A stretch of DNA of 7,696 nucleotides from Pseudomonadota bacterium. GTDB lineage: Bacteria; Pseudomonadota; Gammaproteobacteria; Burkholderiales; Burkholderiaceae_C. Position numbers and translations under genes: made by a program. Below are positions 6,219 to 7,696 of the stretch, piece after piece; the stretch's first letter is position 1; each line of letters begins with the position of its first letter. The notes beneath the pieces were generated by a model. That model was not told the DNA's origin. It was given only the letters and a program-made list of their open reading frames with translations, and did no database searches. The DNA lies in assembly GCA_021798395.1 (NCBI GenBank), contig JAJZHS010000109.1:1-7696 (forward strand), given 5' to 3'.

Positions 6219-6228
6219 CCGGAAGCCA

Positions 6229-7696
6229 ATGGACCACTGCGCGCCGCAGCCGCCCCTGTGCATCGCCGCGCTGCAGCGCCAACTCGGCGCAGCCACGGGG
6301 CGGGTCGTGCGCTGCGTGCAGACGCACATCTCGTGGGTTCTGCTCGACGGCCGGCGGGCATGGAAGATCAAGAAGCCCGTCAGGCTCGGGTTCGTCGATT
6401 TCGGCACACTCGACGCGCGCCGCCGCGCCTGTGACGACGAACTGCGCCTGAACCGCCGCTTGGCGCCGACGCTGTACCTCGACGTCGTCGCGATCCGCGG
6501 CAGCGCGTCGGCGCCGCATTTCGGCGGCTCCGGCGCGGTGGTCGACTACGCGGTGCGCATGCGGCAGTTCGCCGACACGGCGCTGCTGAGCCGGCGCGTC
6601 GTCGACGGCACGATCGACGGCGCGACCATCGATCGCCTGGCGCAGCGACTGGGGGCGTTCCATGCGAGCGCGCCGCGCGTCGCCGTCGGCGGCGCCGACG
6701 CCGATGGCGCGGCGCGGCGCGTGGTCGCAACGACCGCGCAGGTTGTCGCCACCCTGAGCGCGCGCTCGGGCGACGCGCGTCTGGCCGGACTCGCCGCCTG
6801 GTGCCGCGACGAGGGCGCGCGGCTGCGCCCGCTGTTTGCCGCGCGCGCGCGGCGGGGCTGGGTGCGCGAGGGCCACGGCGATCTGCATCTGGGCAACCTG
6901 ATCGCGCTCGACGGCGACGTGACCGCGTTCGACTGCGTCGAGTTCGATGCCGCACTGCGCCGCATCGACATCCAGGCCGATTTCGCGTTCCTGACCATGG
7001 ACTTGCACGCCCACGGCCGCGCCGACCTGGCCTGGCGCGCGCTCGACCGCTGGCTCGAGGTCACCGGGGATTTCTCCGGCATGGCGCTGCATCGCTACTA
7101 CGCCGTGTACCGGGCGCTGGTGCGCGCCATGGTCGCCGCGCTTGGCGTCGCCAGCGGCGTCGATCACGTCGGCGCGGCCTGCGCGCTGCGCGACGCGCGC
7201 GATCCGCGCCTGCTCCTGATGCACGGCGTGTCGGGGTCCGGCAAGAGCGTCGTCGCCCGCCAGTTGCTCGAGCGCGTCGGCGCCGTGTGCCTGCGCGCCG
7301 ACGTCGAACGCAAGCGGCTGCTCGGCCTGCGCGCGCTGGACTCCAGCGCAATGTTCGACCCGGACATGGTCTACGGCGCGGCAATGTCGCGCCGCACCTA
7401 CGCGCGGCTGCGCGCGGCCGCGGCCGTGGTGCTGCGCGCCGGCTACCCGGTGATCGTCGACGCGACGTTCCTGCGCGCGGCGTCGCGCGCTGCGCTGCGC
7501 GCGCTGGCGCGCACGCTGCGGGTTCCGTTCGCGCTGTGCGACTGCAGCGCGCCGCCGGATCTGCTTCGCGCGCGAGTGGCCGCGCGCCGGCGCCGCGGCG
7601 GCGACGCGTCCGAGGCCGACTGCACGGTTCTCGAGCGCCAGCTCGCGCTGCGGCAGCCGCTGGACGCGCGCGAGCGCGCCGCGTGCATCGCCGTCG
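6229..7696 (+). CDS. Bifunctional APH-like phosphotransferase / P-loop kinase (3' end outside window)
   Basis: Visible residues 1-489 match the widespread two-domain family annotated as bifunctional aminoglycoside phosphotransferase/ATP-binding protein (COG2187 joined to COG0645). The N-terminal APH-like kinase half has WKIKKPVRLGFVDF at 45-58, where K46-K49 include the likely ATP-contacting Lys, then DELRLNRRLAPTLYLDVV, the catalytic loop GHGDLHLGN at 215-223 (catalytic D218, metal-binding N223), and DCVEFD at 235-240, which supplies the metal-binding Asp. The C-terminal half begins near 328 with the Walker A motif GVSGSGKS (333-340, K339), then RADVERKRLLGL and a Walker B-like VIVDATFL. Family substrates are not established; real aminoglycoside resistance should not be assumed from the name. 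Family members are usually a little over 500 residues, so only a short C-terminal part is missing. The gene diverges from dps across 217 bases. Confidence 0.92.
   Translation, partial: MDHCAPQPPLCIAALQRQLGAATGRVVRCVQTHISWVLLDGRRAWKIKKPVRLGFVDFGTLDARRRACDDELRLNRRLAPTLYLDVVAIRGSASAPHFGGSGAVVDYAVRMRQFADTALLSRRVVDGTIDGATIDRLAQRLGAFHASAPRVAVGGADADGAARRVVATTAQVVATLSARSGDARLAGLAAWCRDEGARLRPLFAARARRGWVREGHGDLHLGNLIALDGDVTAFDCVEFDAALRRIDIQADFAFLTMDLHAHGRADLAWRALDRWLEVTGDFSGMALHRYYAVYRALVRAMVAALGVASGVDHVGAACALRDARDPRLLLMHGVSGSGKSVVARQLLERVGAVCLRADVERKRLLGLRALDSSAMFDPDMVYGAAMSRRTYARLRAAAAVVLRAGYPVIVDATFLRAASRAALRALARTLRVPFALCDCSAPPDLLRARVAARRRRGGDASEADCTVLERQLALRQPLDARERAACIAV

Noticed and set aside
6012..6407. 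N-terminal extension of Dps by about 132 residues
   Set aside because: The strong AGGAGGT before ATG 6009-6011, normal Dps length from that start, and promoter-like sequence within the extension all favour the short form.
6839..6853. Alternating CG run as a Z-DNA or recombination element
   Set aside because: It encodes the Ala-Arg-Ala-Arg stretch of the kinase and is expected by chance in coding DNA of this composition.
6133..7224. A minus-strand 363-codon frame opposite the kinase gene
   Set aside because: Low-complexity Arg/Ala/Gln-rich translation without motifs, lying opposite a well-supported APH-like/P-loop gene.
1..7696. CRISPR arrays, tRNA or rRNA genes, insertion sequences, toxin-antitoxin or phage genes
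   Set aside because: I looked for regularly spaced repeats, cloverleaf or rRNA-like sequence, terminal inverted repeats with transposase motifs, and small gene pairs, and found none.

Overview
The window is very GC-rich DNA (third codon positions almost all G or C) with conventional bacterial gene packing and Shine-Dalgarno sites. The gene content (a GGDEF-EAL protein, a Dps ferritin, and an APH-like domain fused to a P-loop kinase) fits a high-GC member of the Pseudomonadota. A Xanthomonadales-type or betaproteobacterial host is my best guess. This is inference from gene style and not a species call.

Layout. Four genes are supported. Three lie on the minus strand and are read right to left. 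dps (5499-6011) comes first, then a soluble globin-like/GAF/EAL protein, here called protein A (3248-5287), then a membrane GGDEF/globin-like/GAF/EAL protein, here called protein B (1-3121, running off the left edge). Diverging from dps is a bifunctional APH-like/P-loop kinase gene (6229-7696, running off the right edge). The 217-base dps-kinase intergenic region holds both ribosome binding sites, a convincing dps -10 box and several short perfect inverted repeats. The 211-base dps-A gap has a possible promoter and a 38-codon upstream ORF that overlaps the start of A. The 126-base A-B gap contains a 12-base perfect palindrome.

How the genes may work together. A and B are paralogues over the last ~650 residues: globin-like sensor, GAF, EAL and a C-terminal His/Cys tail. 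Their residues have diverged in opposite directions. A keeps every EAL catalytic residue I can place, but has Leu where a globin-coupled sensor would have its haem-binding His, and has lost tail residues. B keeps that His and the tail Cys/His residues and has an intact GGDEF, but almost all of its EAL metal and catalytic residues are substituted. The simplest reading is a split pair: B makes c-di-GMP and may sense a haem ligand such as oxygen or NO, while A degrades c-di-GMP. The neighbouring Dps handles iron and peroxide, so an oxygen or redox theme is plausible but unproven.

No RNA genes, CRISPR arrays, insertion sequences or attachment sites were seen.
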